From Cryobacterium sp. Y29 (lineage in GTDB: Bacteria; Actinomycetota; Actinomycetes; Actinomycetales; Microbacteriaceae), in the NCBI RefSeq assembly GCF_002929825.1, contig NZ_PJJN01000030.1, positions 124,001 to 188,000 of the forward strand: a stretch of DNA of 64,000 nt, written 5' to 3'. The notes under the pieces are model-generated. The model was not told the origin of the DNA and searched no databases. It was given only the letters and a program-made list of their open reading frames with translations. The position numbers and the translations under genes were made by a program. Below are positions 43,106 to 52,188 of the stretch, in pieces. Every line of letters begins with the position of its first letter. The stretch's first letter is position 1.

Positions 43106-43119
43106 ATCATTCGCGCCAG

Positions 43120-44040
43120 ATGAAGGATATGCGCCCAAAAAACACGGAAATGCCTCATGCCCACGTTGCCCTCAAAAACACTCATATTCACCGTAAGCGC
43201 CGCAAACCGCGAACCCGCCGACACGAGATCGTCGCGGCGACCGGTACCCTACTCGTTATTGCCGGTCTGGTCGCCAGCAGCGGATTCGTCGCCCAATCGG
43301 CCGATGCCAGGCAAGACAGCGTCGCCGCCACGACCATACTCACCGAAAGTACGGGACTGCAGAGCGATCAACTCGACTTCTACGTGCAGCGCGGTGAGAC
43401 GATCACTCGCGATAACGCATCCGTTGCCCTGAGCGCGGCCCACGTCGTCATCGCTGCCAGTCAAAGCAAAGTGGATGCCACCACTCTCACCTCGGTGGCC
43501 AGCTCCCTTGCCAGCTACGCGGTCCTGCCGATCGAGCGGGTGGAATCGCTCACGGCCGAGGCGAAGGCGGAGACCGCGTCGGTCGCTGCCGCCACGGCTG
43601 AAGTAGACCGCGTCGCCGCCGAGGCTGCTGCGGTGGCTGCTGCGGCCGCGGCTGCTGAAGCAGCAGCGCAAGCCGCGGCGCAGGCAGCGGCCGAAGCCGC
43701 TCGCGTGCAATCCCTCGCCGGCGGTAACTCCGTTGACGGTGCGCGCGCCACAGCGCGTTCGATGGCCGCCTCGCAGTACGGCTGGGGTGAGGACCAGTTC
43801 AGCTGCCTCGATCGGTTGTGGCAGAAGGAATCGGGCTGGAACTACGCGGCCATGAATTCCAGCAGTGGTGCGACCGGAATTCCTCAGGCACTTCCCGGTA
43901 GCAAGATGGCGTCGGCCGGCAACGACTGGGCTACCAACGCCACCACGCAGATCACCTGGGGTCTCGGCTACATCAAGGCCTCGTCCTACGGAACGCCGTG
44001 TGCGGCCTGGTCGCACTCGCAGTCTGTCGGCTGGTACTGA
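43120..44040 (+). CDS. Secreted lytic-transglycosylase-like cell-wall protein
   Basis: The product is 306 aa from ATG 43120; ATGs at 43129 and 43150 are alternatives and none has a good ribosome site. A very basic N-terminus (HRKRRKPRTRRHE) leads to a signal-anchor segment, a helical region with an Ala-rich coiled stretch (about 160-215) and a C-terminal lysozyme-like domain: FSCLDRLWQKESGWNYAAMN with the catalytic Glu, GATGIPQALPGSKMA and ITWGLGYIK. It probably trims peptidoglycan outside the cell. It sits behind a folded leader. Confidence 0.85.
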   Translation: MKDMRPKNTEMPHAHVALKNTHIHRKRRKPRTRRHEIVAATGTLLVIAGLVASSGFVAQSADARQDSVAATTILTESTGLQSDQLDFYVQRGETITRDNASVALSAAHVVIAASQSKVDATTLTSVASSLASYAVLPIERVESLTAEAKAETASVAAATAEVDRVAAEAAAVAAAAAAAEAAAQAAAQAAAEAARVQSLAGGNSVDGARATARSMAASQYGWGEDQFSCLDRLWQKESGWNYAAMNSSSGATGIPQALPGSKMASAGNDWATNATTQITWGLGYIKASSYGTPCAAWSHSQSVGWY

Positions 44041-44293
44041 AGCGCTAGTGGTCGGAGGTTTACGCCCCGGTCACGACCGAATCGACGAGCAGCAGGTTCT
44101 TTCTAAGTGGCCGGCCGCAGGTTCTGCGGCGACCAGACAGGGTGCAGGGCCCGGCGCTACGATGGGCATATAAGGACTCCATGATTGAGTTCGGCGAGGC
44201 ACACCGATGTGCCCGTCGCAGGAGCCCGCACTCAGAGTTCGTCTGTGTTCACAGTGCGCTGATTGTTGTTCGTAGGCTGCCCGGTCATTGCCG

Positions 44294-44322
44294 TGCCGGA
44301 TTCCCACCCGGGAATGCCGGCA
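44294..44322 (+). promoter_or_regulatory. Strong hairpin in the glutamate dehydrogenase leader
   Basis: TGCCGG-ATTCCC (44294-44305) pairs with GGGAAT-CCGGCA (44310-44322) around an ACCC loop, 12 pairs with one bulged G. It lies 72 bases before the preferred ATG and 15 before an alternative GTG. It could be an attenuator or a stability element. The rest of 44041-44293 shows no gene; a TATAAGG-like -10 sequence occurs near 44170. Confidence 0.5.
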
Positions 44323-44393
44323 GTGGCCGGTAGCCCGTGAGCGTGAACAAGCCGCACCAGCACGGCGATGAATTTGATGGAGGCGTTTTTTCA

Positions 44394-47300
44394 ATGTCGT
44401 CTGGTTTCACCCGAACGGGTCCGTCGCCGTCGGATCTATCCCCATCAGGCCCAACGCTCGAAACGTTCATCGTTGATTACTATGAGCATCTGACAGACGA
44501 AGATGCGGCGGTCTATGCCCCTGAGCTTCTGGGAGCTCGGGCGCGTACCCATTGGCGAGTCGCGCAGCGACGGGTACCCAAGACCGCGGCCGTCGAGATC
44601 CACAATGAATCCGGTCGGAGTGTCGTCTATATCGTCACCGACGACATGCCTTTTCTCGTCGACTCGGTCACGGCTGAGCTGGTGCGCCAGCACTCCGCCA
44701 TTCACCTGGTCGTGCACCCCCTCCTCATCGTCGCGCGCAGCAAGGCCACGAACGACCTCGTCGATATCAACCGCATCCCGGCCAGCGTCGGCGTCTCCAG
44801 TGCCGGCGTCTCCAGTGGTGACACCTCGGCCATGCCCAATATCGCCCACCTGATCGCGACCGGTGATGATGCCTCACACCTCGAGTCCTGGATCGCCATC
44901 GAGATCGACAGCGCGAGCGACGATGAGCAGGCCAGCCTCATCGCCGGGCTGGCTGCTGTGCTCAGCGACGTGCGGGCCGCGGTCGAAGACTGGCCGCTCA
45001 TGCGCACCAAGGCCATGCAGATCGCACTAGCGCTCGACACAATCGTTGATGGCGAGCACATCAAAGACCTTCACCAGACCCAGCAGCTTTTGCAGTGGCT
45101 CGACGAGGGCAATTTCGCTTTTCTCGGTTACCGCGAATACAACCTCGAAACGCAGGGCGGTGAGGACGTGCTCACTCTCGTCGAGGGCAGCGGCCTCGGC
45201 CTGCTGCGTTCCGCCGACGACCGTCACCAGATCCAGCACCTGACAGATGCCGGCCGTCACAAGGCGCGCGAGCGTACCGCCCTGGTGATAACCAAGGCCA
45301 ACTCGCGGTCCACCGTGCACCGTCCCGCCTACTTCGACTACATCGGAATCAAGAGTTTCGATGCCGCCGGCGAGGTCGACGGTGAGCAGCGGTTTATCGG
45401 CCTGTTCGCTGCGAGTGCGTACACCAGCTCGGTCACCGCAGTTCCGGTGCTGCGCGAGAAGGTCGAGGCTGTCATGACCGAGGTCGGTTTTCCGCCCGAG
45501 TCGCACAGCGGAAAAGACTTGCTCGGCATCATGGAAACGTATCCTCGTGACGAGCTCTTCCAGATCGAGGTGCCCGCCCTCGTCACAGCGTCGCTCGCGA
45601 TTCAGCGTTTGCAGGAGCGTCGTCGTACCCGTCTGTTTCTGCGACCCGATATTTACGGCCGGTTCATGTCGGCGCTGGTCTATCTTCCGCGTGACCGCTA
45701 CAACACCGGCGTGCGACTGCGCATCGAGAAAGAACTACAAGAGACGTTCAACTCGGAGTCGCTCGATTTTGAAGCGCGAATGACCGAATCTGCGCTGGCG
45801 CGATTGTTTTATCGCATCCGCCTACCCAAAGATGTCCTGGCGGACTCCGTCGATATCGCGGCGCTGGAACAACGCCTGGCCAGAGCCGTTCGATCCTGGC
45901 CCGAGGGGATCAGTGACGAACTGTGCAAGACACACTCGGTCGACGATGCGGAGCGGTTGGCCGACATGTGGGCCAACGCATTTCCCGCCAGTTACCGGGT
46001 CGACTACGAAATTACTGACGCGCTGCAAGATATCGGGCGATTCGAGGCCTGTGCCGCGAAAATCAGCCGCCCCGGGCTGTACGTGTACCTGCCCAGGACG
46101 GCTGGTGACCCGGGCGAAGACGCCCGCATCAAGCTCTACATGACCGAACCGAAAAGCCTCAGCCAGATTCTGCCTTTTCTGCAGAACCTCGGCATCGAGG
46201 TGCTCGATGAGGTGCCGTTTGAAATTCAGGCCACCGATGAGCGCCGCTTCTACCTCTACGACCTCGGCCTGCACTACCCGGCCGGAGTCGACCCGGTCGC
46301 GACCGGCGCGCTGCTGGCAGACTCCTTCGGCGCGGCCATCAGCGGCGCCATCGAATCCGACAGCCTCGACCGCCTGGTCTTACAAGACGGATTGCCCTGG
46401 CACCGCGTGGTCATTCTTCGCAGCTACGCCAAGTACCTGCGCCAGATCGGCAACACCAACTCCTACGGTTTCGTCGCGAACGCCCTGCTGGCTAACCCGG
46501 CCGTCACGCGCGGCCTCGTTGCCCTGTTCGAGGCCCGATTCGATCCGGACCTGGCCGACGACGAGCGGATGCTTCGCGTCGCTGACGTACGCGAACAGCT
46601 GCGGGTGGCAATGGAGCAGGTCGCCACCCTTGACGCCGACCGGGTGCTGCGCACGCTCATCACCCTGATCGAAGCGTCGCTGCGCACGAATTTCTTTCAG
46701 CACAAGCCTTATCTCAGCATCAAACTCGACCCGTCACAGATCGCGCAAATGCCCTCACCCAGGCCCATGTACGAAATCTGGGTGTACTCGCCGCGCGTGG
46801 AAGGTGTGCACCTGCGCTTTGGCAAGGTAGCCCGCGGCGGGCTGCGCTGGTCCGACCGCCGTGAGGACTTCCGTACCGAGGTGCTCGGCCTGGTCAAGGC
46901 CCAAACGGTCAAGAACGCCGTCATCGTCCCTACCGGCGCCAAGGGCGGATTCTTCGCCAAGAAGCTACCCGACCCCGGTCGTGACCGTGCGGCCTGGATG
47001 GCCGAGGGTATTGATAGCTACAAGACCTTCATTCGTGGACTGCTCGACCTGACCGACAACCTGGTGGCCGACGTCGATGGCGAACACGTCGTTGCACCGC
47101 ACCGGGTGGTGCGGCATGACGACGACGACAGCTATCTTGTCGTCGCCGCTGACAAGGGCACGGCATCCTTCTCCGACATCGCCAATGGGCTGGCCGCCGA
47201 GTATGGTTTCTGGCTCGGCGACGCTTTCGCCTCCGGTGGTTCGGTCGGCTACGACCACAAGGAGATGGGCATCACCGCCAAGGGAGCGTGGGAGTCGGTC

Positions 47301-49244
47301 AAGCGCCACTTCAGCGAACTCGGTGTTGACACTCAAACCGAAGACTTCACCGTCGTCGGTGTCGGCGATATGTCCGGTGACGTGTTCGGCAATGGCATGC
47401 TGCTGTCCAAGCACACCAAACTCGTCGCGGCTTTCGATCACCGGCACATTTTTCTCGACCCCAACCCCGATCCGGCGCTCTCTTTCACAGAACGCACCCG
47501 GTTGTTCGAGCTGCCGCGCTCATCCTGGGCCGACTACGGGACCGATCTGATCAGCGCCGGTGGTGGCGTCTTCCCTCGCCAGGCCAAGGTCGTTCCCATC
47601 TCGGCTGAGGTGCAGGTCGTGCTCGGGCTGCCAGAGGGGACCAGCCAGCTGAGCCCGCCGGAATTGCTGCGGGCGATTTTGCTGGCGCCCGCTGACCTGC
47701 TCTACAACGGCGGCATCGGCACCTACGTCAAAGCGAGCAATGAATCGGCTGCGCAGGTTGGCGATAAAGCCAACGACGGCATTCGGGTCGACGGCAGGGA
47801 CCTGCGGGTCAAGGTCGTCGGGGAGGGCGGCAACCTCGGGTTCACTCAACTCGGCCGCATCGAAGCCGCGCTTGCCGGAGTCATCCTCAACACCGACGCG
47901 ATCGACAACTCGGCCGGGGTGGACTGCTCCGACCACGAAGTCAACATCAAGATCTTCGTGGACCGAATGGTCGCAGCCGGCAAACTCGACCCGGCCGAGC
48001 GGGCCGGGTTCCTCGCCGAGATGACCGACGAGGTCGGGCGGCTGGTGCTGGTGGACAACGTCGACCAGAATATTCTGCTGCTCAACGACCGCATGCTCGT
48101 GAACAACTGGAGCCCGAGCTACGAGCGCCTCATGAACTGGCTTGAAGAATCGGGAGATCTGCAGCGCGAGCTGGAGGCTTTACCGACGACAGCAACGCTG
48201 CGGGAGCGTCTGGACCGCGGGCAGGGACTGACCAGCCCCGAGCTGAGCGTGCTGGCCGCCTACGCCAAGATCGAGCTGGCTACCGCGCTGCGGGGCAGCG
48301 ACCTGGCTGATGACCCGTGGTTCGGTCGTACGCTGCGCGGATACTTCCCGAAGCACCTGTCCGAACGTTTCGATGCTGAGCTGGACACGCATCCGCTTCG
48401 CCGGGAGATTATCGCGACGATCGTCGCGAACGACATGATCAATCTCGGCGGCATCACCTTTGCTTTCCGTGCGATGGAGGAGACCTCGGCTAACTCGGCG
48501 ACGATCGCGCGTGCTTTCGTGGCTCTGCGCGAGGTTTTCGACCTCGACTCGATGGTCGACGAACTCAACGCGTTGCCATCGTCGTTCCCGACCAAGAAAT
48601 GGACGTCGATCCACCTGGACATTCGCCGTCTGCTCGACCGTGCCGTGCGTTGGCAGGTCAATCAGGGCACCAGCATGCCCGTCGGCGCGGTCATTGTCGC
48701 GTACAAGCCGCAGATCGCGCTCGTGCGCGCGCACCTCGGCGACTACCTGCAGGGTGCCGATCGCGGGCGCCTCGAAACGCAGGAACAGAAGGCCAGGGAG
48801 TGGGGTCTGCCGGACGACCTCGGTCGCCGCTGGTCGGAATTGTTCGAAGCGTACGCTCTGCTTGATGTGGCCATGATCGCGGCCAGGGCGAACGTGCAGG
48901 TCACCCGGGTCGCCGAAATCTATTACACGATCTACAACCGTTTCGGCGTCGACAATCTGCTCGAGCGCATCACCAAGCTGCCGCGCAAGGACCGCTGGCA
49001 GGCCCTCGCCCGCGCAGCTCTCCGCGACGACCTCTACTCGACCGTCGCAGACATGACGCGGTCCGTGCTCGACGAAACACATGCCGGAACTGCCGACGAG
49101 CGCCTCCTCGCTTGGGAAGAACTGAACGCCGAACAGCTCGGCCGGGCCCGTAGCGTGTTTGACGAGGTCAATTCGCTCGCGCAAGACGACATGGCGTCGC
49201 TTTCGGTCGCCGTACGCCTGCTGCGTTCCATCGTGCGCCGCTGA
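44394..49244 (+). CDS. gdh: NAD-dependent glutamate dehydrogenase, large (180-kDa class) form
   Basis: Oxidative deamination of glutamate to 2-oxoglutarate, feeding carbon into the TCA cycle. The product is 1,616 aa, the size of the large actinobacterial/proteobacterial enzyme. The N-terminal regulatory ACT-like regions (VVYIVTDDMPFLVDSVTAEL; FIGLFAASAYTSSVTAVPVL) precede the catalytic core: RGGLRWSDRREDFRTEVLGL, VPTGAKGGFFAKK, VGVGDMSGDVFGNGMLL and VVGEGGNLGFTQLGRIE. ATG at 44394 with GGAGG 10 bases upstream is preferred over the GTG at 44337, which lacks a ribosome site. The gene is monocistronic. Confidence 0.93.
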   Translation: MSSGFTRTGPSPSDLSPSGPTLETFIVDYYEHLTDEDAAVYAPELLGARARTHWRVAQRRVPKTAAVEIHNESGRSVVYIVTDDMPFLVDSVTAELVRQHSAIHLVVHPLLIVARSKATNDLVDINRIPASVGVSSAGVSSGDTSAMPNIAHLIATGDDASHLESWIAIEIDSASDDEQASLIAGLAAVLSDVRAAVEDWPLMRTKAMQIALALDTIVDGEHIKDLHQTQQLLQWLDEGNFAFLGYREYNLETQGGEDVLTLVEGSGLGLLRSADDRHQIQHLTDAGRHKARERTALVITKANSRSTVHRPAYFDYIGIKSFDAAGEVDGEQRFIGLFAASAYTSSVTAVPVLREKVEAVMTEVGFPPESHSGKDLLGIMETYPRDELFQIEVPALVTASLAIQRLQERRRTRLFLRPDIYGRFMSALVYLPRDRYNTGVRLRIEKELQETFNSESLDFEARMTESALARLFYRIRLPKDVLADSVDIAALEQRLARAVRSWPEGISDELCKTHSVDDAERLADMWANAFPASYRVDYEITDALQDIGRFEACAAKISRPGLYVYLPRTAGDPGEDARIKLYMTEPKSLSQILPFLQNLGIEVLDEVPFEIQATDERRFYLYDLGLHYPAGVDPVATGALLADSFGAAISGAIESDSLDRLVLQDGLPWHRVVILRSYAKYLRQIGNTNSYGFVANALLANPAVTRGLVALFEARFDPDLADDERMLRVADVREQLRVAMEQVATLDADRVLRTLITLIEASLRTNFFQHKPYLSIKLDPSQIAQMPSPRPMYEIWVYSPRVEGVHLRFGKVARGGLRWSDRREDFRTEVLGLVKAQTVKNAVIVPTGAKGGFFAKKLPDPGRDRAAWMAEGIDSYKTFIRGLLDLTDNLVADVDGEHVVAPHRVVRHDDDDSYLVVAADKGTASFSDIANGLAAEYGFWLGDAFASGGSVGYDHKEMGITAKGAWESVKRHFSELGVDTQTEDFTVVGVGDMSGDVFGNGMLLSKHTKLVAAFDHRHIFLDPNPDPALSFTERTRLFELPRSSWADYGTDLISAGGGVFPRQAKVVPISAEVQVVLGLPEGTSQLSPPELLRAILLAPADLLYNGGIGTYVKASNESAAQVGDKANDGIRVDGRDLRVKVVGEGGNLGFTQLGRIEAALAGVILNTDAIDNSAGVDCSDHEVNIKIFVDRMVAAGKLDPAERAGFLAEMTDEVGRLVLVDNVDQNILLLNDRMLVNNWSPSYERLMNWLEESGDLQRELEALPTTATLRERLDRGQGLTSPELSVLAAYAKIELATALRGSDLADDPWFGRTLRGYFPKHLSERFDAELDTHPLRREIIATIVANDMINLGGITFAFRAMEETSANSATIARAFVALREVFDLDSMVDELNALPSSFPTKKWTSIHLDIRRLLDRAVRWQVNQGTSMPVGAVIVAYKPQIALVRAHLGDYLQGADRGRLETQEQKAREWGLPDDLGRRWSELFEAYALLDVAMIAARANVQVTRVAEIYYTIYNRFGVDNLLERITKLPRKDRWQALARAALRDDLYSTVADMTRSVLDETHAGTADERLLAWEELNAEQLGRARSVFDEVNSLAQDDMASLSVAVRLLRSIVRR

Positions 49245-49269
49245 GCATCCGGTGACGGCGGGTGCGACT

Positions 49270-49286
49270 CAGCGTGGCTAACGCTG
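49270..49286 (+). terminator. Hairpin after the glutamate dehydrogenase gene
   Basis: CAGCGT (49270-49275) and ACGCTG (49281-49286) form a 6-bp stem with a GGCTA loop, 26 bases after the stop. There is no T-run. Confidence 0.4.
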
Positions 49287-49320
49287 CTGGTTGGCGCCCC
49301 GGCGGTCCTGACACCGGCGC

Positions 49321-49554
49321 TCAGGCATCCCAGCCGCGCGCCGGGAGATTGTCGAGCCAGTCCTCGAGCGGGGTCGAGGTAATCGTGCCGCTGCCGAGTG
49401 GGGGGCCGTGCGCTGGCGGCACGCGAGACGATGATTGCTGATCGAATTCGACGACCGGAGTGATGGTCACAGTCATCGGCGGAAGAGCTATTCCAACGGA
49501 GGTCCATGCCTCGCCGGACAACCTGCTGATCGGATGTAGGTACGTGTGAAACAT
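49321..49554 (-). CDS. Hypothetical small protein
   Basis: A 77-aa product from ATG at 49554, which has AGGGG about 6 bases upstream; an open frame continues upstream without a better start. The protein (VTITPVVEFDQQ; SGTITSTPLEDWLDNLPARG) resembles nothing I know. It is convergent with gdh. Probably a real small gene, function unknown. Confidence 0.5.
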   Translation of the reverse strand: MFHTYLHPISRLSGEAWTSVGIALPPMTVTITPVVEFDQQSSSRVPPAHGPPLGSGTITSTPLEDWLDNLPARGWDA

Positions 49555-49717
49555 CAAAACCCCTGACTCGATGCGGTCAAAACCGCTACCGGGGTCTGGG
49601 GTAACACTCAAACGCTACGCGTAAAGGTGTCAAAACATCAAGAGTTCTGCATTAACGGTAGGAGAACTCGCCGCCAAAAATGCCAGTAACCTCTGCCCGA
49701 GAGAGCGCCGGGTACGG

Positions 49718-50041
49718 CTAGGGCAGGGAGGCAATCACAATGGCGGCGGCCATCCAAAGTGGCATCGCTAAGACCATGAGTCCGAGGCCGACCCATTGCA
49801 GCCGCGCGTACGGTCGATTGATGCCGCCGCGATTACGAGTGCGCACAATATCGACCACCGAGATGACCATGCCGACGAACATGAGTGGAGAAACCGAAAG
49901 CAGCACAAGAACGTTGAGCGGGTCATCGCGCACAGACGAGCACACTGCGACGCCTGGCACGCAGTAGATGACGAACAGTGCCGCGCTGATCCAGAGCGAA
50001 ATGGGAATGTGCCGCGTCGAAGTCGTGATAGTTGCGTGCAT
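49718..50041 (-). CDS. Small membrane protein, three TM segments
   Basis: The 107-aa product has hydrophobic segments at about 10-30 (ISLWISAALFVIYCVPGVAV), 42-62 and 82-104. ATG at 50041 follows GGGGG; the upstream frame adds non-membrane residues. No family recognised. It is followed downstream by no near partner on its strand. Confidence 0.65.
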   Translation of the reverse strand: MHATITTSTRHIPISLWISAALFVIYCVPGVAVCSSVRDDPLNVLVLLSVSPLMFVGMVISVVDIVRTRNRGGINRPYARLQWVGLGLMVLAMPLWMAAAIVIASLP

Positions 50042-50097
50042 GATGCGACCCCCGTTAGTGCCTGCGATTTCTGACAGTAGCACGGGGTGAGGCTGGG

Positions 50098-50370
50098 TCA
50101 GACTGTGTAGCCGAGTTGGGTGAGCCTGGTGCGCACCTCGGCGTCGCTCGGCTCGACCAGGTGCGTGTCGTCGGGAAACACGATAACGGGAATGTTGGTG
50201 CGCCCGCTAATGGCGCGGGCGCGGTCGGCGCCGTCCTCGACGAGGAGCAGATCGACGTAGTCGTAGTCCACCTCGAGGCGGTCGAGCAGCGACTTGGAAC
50301 GACGGCAATCGCTGCACCACTGCGCTCCATACATCGTGATGCGCGACGCGGTGGCAGTCGATTCAGTCAT
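50098..50370 (-). CDS. Glutaredoxin-like (mycoredoxin-type) protein
   Basis: The 90-aa thioredoxin-fold protein has the redox pair in AQWCSDCRRSK (Cys19, Cys22), the cis-Pro segment TNIPVIVFPDD and the C-terminal helix EVRTRLTQLGY. The two-cysteine site and size fit mycoredoxins, which reduce mycothiol mixed disulfides in actinobacteria. ATG at 50370. It is probably a separate unit from the flanking small genes. Confidence 0.88.
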   Translation of the reverse strand: MTESTATASRITMYGAQWCSDCRRSKSLLDRLEVDYDYVDLLLVEDGADRARAISGRTNIPVIVFPDDTHLVEPSDAEVRTRLTQLGYTV

Positions 50371-50419
50371 ATCTCCGAGTGTAAGCGGCGCACCTGAGCG
50401 TCGTGGATGGGCGTGTACT

Positions 50420-50716
50420 TTAGTCGTGCAGGTGGTCGACCTGCCAGCCGGTGGATTGCTCGAGCAGATCCAGAATGTTCTGAGCGGATGCCCGCGCTTC
50501 GGCCTGGCCGCGCACGTCCACCACGTCGATGGTCAGGGGCAGGCTTTCGCCGAACTTGGGAATCTCCACGTCAATCCGGCCGCCGTCGGGCAGCGCGATG
50601 AAAGCGTGCGCTCCAGCCGGGTTCTCGACGTTCGTACCGAGGGCGGTAGCGATGGCCGCGAGGGCATCGGGCTTGGTGCGCTGAACCTGGGCGATGATCG
50701 TGGCAGTGAACGTCAT
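50420..50716 (-). CDS. Hypothetical 98-aa protein
   Basis: ATG at 50716 with GGAG upstream. The sequence has a regular alpha/beta pattern (ATIIAQVQRTKPDALAAIAT; GGRIDVEIPKFGESLPLTID; EARASAQNILDLLEQSTGW) and Asp/Glu-rich strands, but no family I recognise. It is divergent from the 96-aa gene at 50779 over a short promoter region. Confidence 0.7.
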   Translation of the reverse strand: MTFTATIIAQVQRTKPDALAAIATALGTNVENPAGAHAFIALPDGGRIDVEIPKFGESLPLTIDVVDVRGQAEARASAQNILDLLEQSTGWQVDHLHD

Positions 50717-50778
50717 GGGGCTCCGAATGTGAGGGGTTGAGGACTCGTTCAGTAAAGCAGTACCCGTACCCTGAATCC

Positions 50779-51069
50779 ATGCCTTCTTATCGCGTCACCA
50801 TGAGTATCGAATCCCTGCACCCGGGAACCATGCCTGCTTCGGTCGTGCCCCGGGCGGCGGCTGCGGCCGCCGAATTCACCACGGTGGAAGCATCCGATCT
50901 GACGATCGTCGCCGGTGCAGCCCGGGTCATCGTGCGTTTCACGGCGGATGACTCGGCGTCGGCACTGCAGATCGGCGCCCACGTCGTGGCAGATTTGCGG
51001 GTCGTCGCCGAGTTGCGGGCGTCGCTGATCACCGAGCGAGTCAAAGGAACCTGGGTGCCGGTGCACTGA
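50779..51069 (+). CDS. Hypothetical 96-aa protein
   Basis: ATG at 50779 is chosen because the preceding residues look untranslated. The protein (YRVTMSIESLHPGTMPASVV; ASDLTIVAGAARVIVRFTA; QIGAHVVADLRVVAELRAS) reads as a compact alpha/beta domain. No family is recognised. It pairs divergently with the 98-aa gene; the shared small size suggests a conserved pair, but this is only a guess. Confidence 0.65.
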   Translation: MPSYRVTMSIESLHPGTMPASVVPRAAAAAAEFTTVEASDLTIVAGAARVIVRFTADDSASALQIGAHVVADLRVVAELRASLITERVKGTWVPVH

Positions 51070-51146
51070 CCTCGACGTTCGTGCGGTGTCGCACGCGGGC
51101 GCGGGCGACACGAAGTCGGCCGCGCCCGTGTGCATATTTTGCGAAG

Positions 51147-51923
51147 CTACTCGACGGGCGCGGTGACCGTGTTGCTCTGCAGCGTGACGGCCGTCTGGGC
51201 CAGGAGGCGTCCGTTGATGGTCGCTCCAGTCTTCATGGCGATCATCGTCTGGCTGAGGATGGTGCCTTCGAAGTGCGCGGTCGTGCCGATGGCGACGGAT
51301 CCGGCAACCTGCCAGAACACGTTCTTCGCCTGCACGCCGCCGGCGAGAATGACGTTCTGAGCTGAAGCCTGTTCCAGGTCCTGGGAGATCTGAAAGATGA
51401 AGACGTCATCCGCGGTGCCGGTGAGGGTGACGTCGGTGGAGATGTTCACGTTGGTGCCCCACTTGTAGAGGCCCTGGGTGAGGGTCAGGCCACCGATTTC
51501 GCCGGCGCCCAGGTTGATGAAGTCCGGAGTGGTGCGCCCGGCGGCATCGGTGTAGGCGATCTCGAGGTCGCTGACGGCCTCGGTGAGGTACGTGGCATCG
51601 GTCACGATGCAGGAGGGGCCCTCGGCGTCCACGCTGTAAATCGTGCCATTGGTCACCTCCGGGCAGGTGACGTGAATAGCGGCTCCCGTGATGGGGCTCG
51701 CTCCGACGTTTCCGCTGATCGCGGATGTGTAGACATCCGTGATGCCGGACTTCGAGAGGATAGCAAAGGTGCCGGCCTCTCCAAGGTCGACCACGGCGCG
51801 CGGTGCGGGCTCGGATGCGACGGCTCCGCCGACTCCGATGCTGCCCACTCCGATGATGCCGACGACCAGGAGGGCGCCGAGAAGTCGCTTGCGCGACGAT
51901 GAAAGCTGTGTGAACGAACTCAT
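51147..51923 (-). CDS. DUF3494 ice-binding-like secreted protein
   Basis: The 258-aa protein has an N-terminal signal peptide (LLGALLVVGIIGVGSIGVG, cut near VASEPAP) and the DUF3494 beta-helix: VDLGEAGTFAILSKSGITDV, AISGNVGASPITGAAI, DDVFIFQISQDLE and HFEGTILSQTMIAMKTGATI. DUF3494 proteins bind ice and inhibit recrystallisation in cold-adapted microbes, usually outside the cell. ATG at 51923 follows GGAGAGGG; the longer frame upstream is a leader. The gene supports a cold habitat for the host. Confidence 0.93.
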   Translation of the reverse strand: MSSFTQLSSSRKRLLGALLVVGIIGVGSIGVGGAVASEPAPRAVVDLGEAGTFAILSKSGITDVYTSAISGNVGASPITGAAIHVTCPEVTNGTIYSVDAEGPSCIVTDATYLTEAVSDLEIAYTDAAGRTTPDFINLGAGEIGGLTLTQGLYKWGTNVNISTDVTLTGTADDVFIFQISQDLEQASAQNVILAGGVQAKNVFWQVAGSVAIGTTAHFEGTILSQTMIAMKTGATINGRLLAQTAVTLQSNTVTAPVE

Positions 51924-51943
51924 ATTTTTTTCCCTCTCCAAAG

Positions 51944-52140
51944 ACCCGCACGATGCGGGTCGAGGCAGGGCCACGTGCTGATATGGCCGCCGGTGCTGCA
52001 CACCGGGCTTCTCCCGTTGACCGGGCTCGCGAGTAGGTGACGCCCCCAAGCCCCAACTGTCGTGCCCTCCGGGCGCAATACGCACATACGTTCGTGCGCC
52101 CCCACGACAATGATTCCAACGAATAGAATCTGTCTAACCC
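51944..52140 (-). promoter_or_regulatory. Structured 5' leader of the ice-binding protein gene
   Basis: The 197 bases upstream of the gene can fold into several hairpins on the minus strand: GACCCGCA/TGCGGGTC next to the gene (about 51943-51961), GGCC/GGCC around 51970-51990 and CCGGTG/CACCGG near 51990-52005. A short frame also runs through it (with VNGRSPVCSTGG), possibly a leader peptide. No known riboswitch class fits by eye. 52124-52155 contains CCCC/GGGG arms that may belong to the promoter. Confidence 0.45.
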
Positions 52141-52188
52141 CAGACTAGGGGTAGTACGGCCGTTTGCCGTGCTTCGTTCGCCGTACGA

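Noticed and set aside
42850-43119. c-di-AMP (ydaO) riboswitch before the lytic enzyme
   Set aside because: The conserved core sequences of that class are absent; kept only as an unclassified folded leader.
48180-49184. A 334-codon open frame on the minus strand
   Set aside because: Antisense to the end of the glutamate dehydrogenase gene, no start site or family.
51944-52140. c-di-GMP or cobalamin riboswitch before the ice-binding gene
   Set aside because: Neither conserved core is found by eye.
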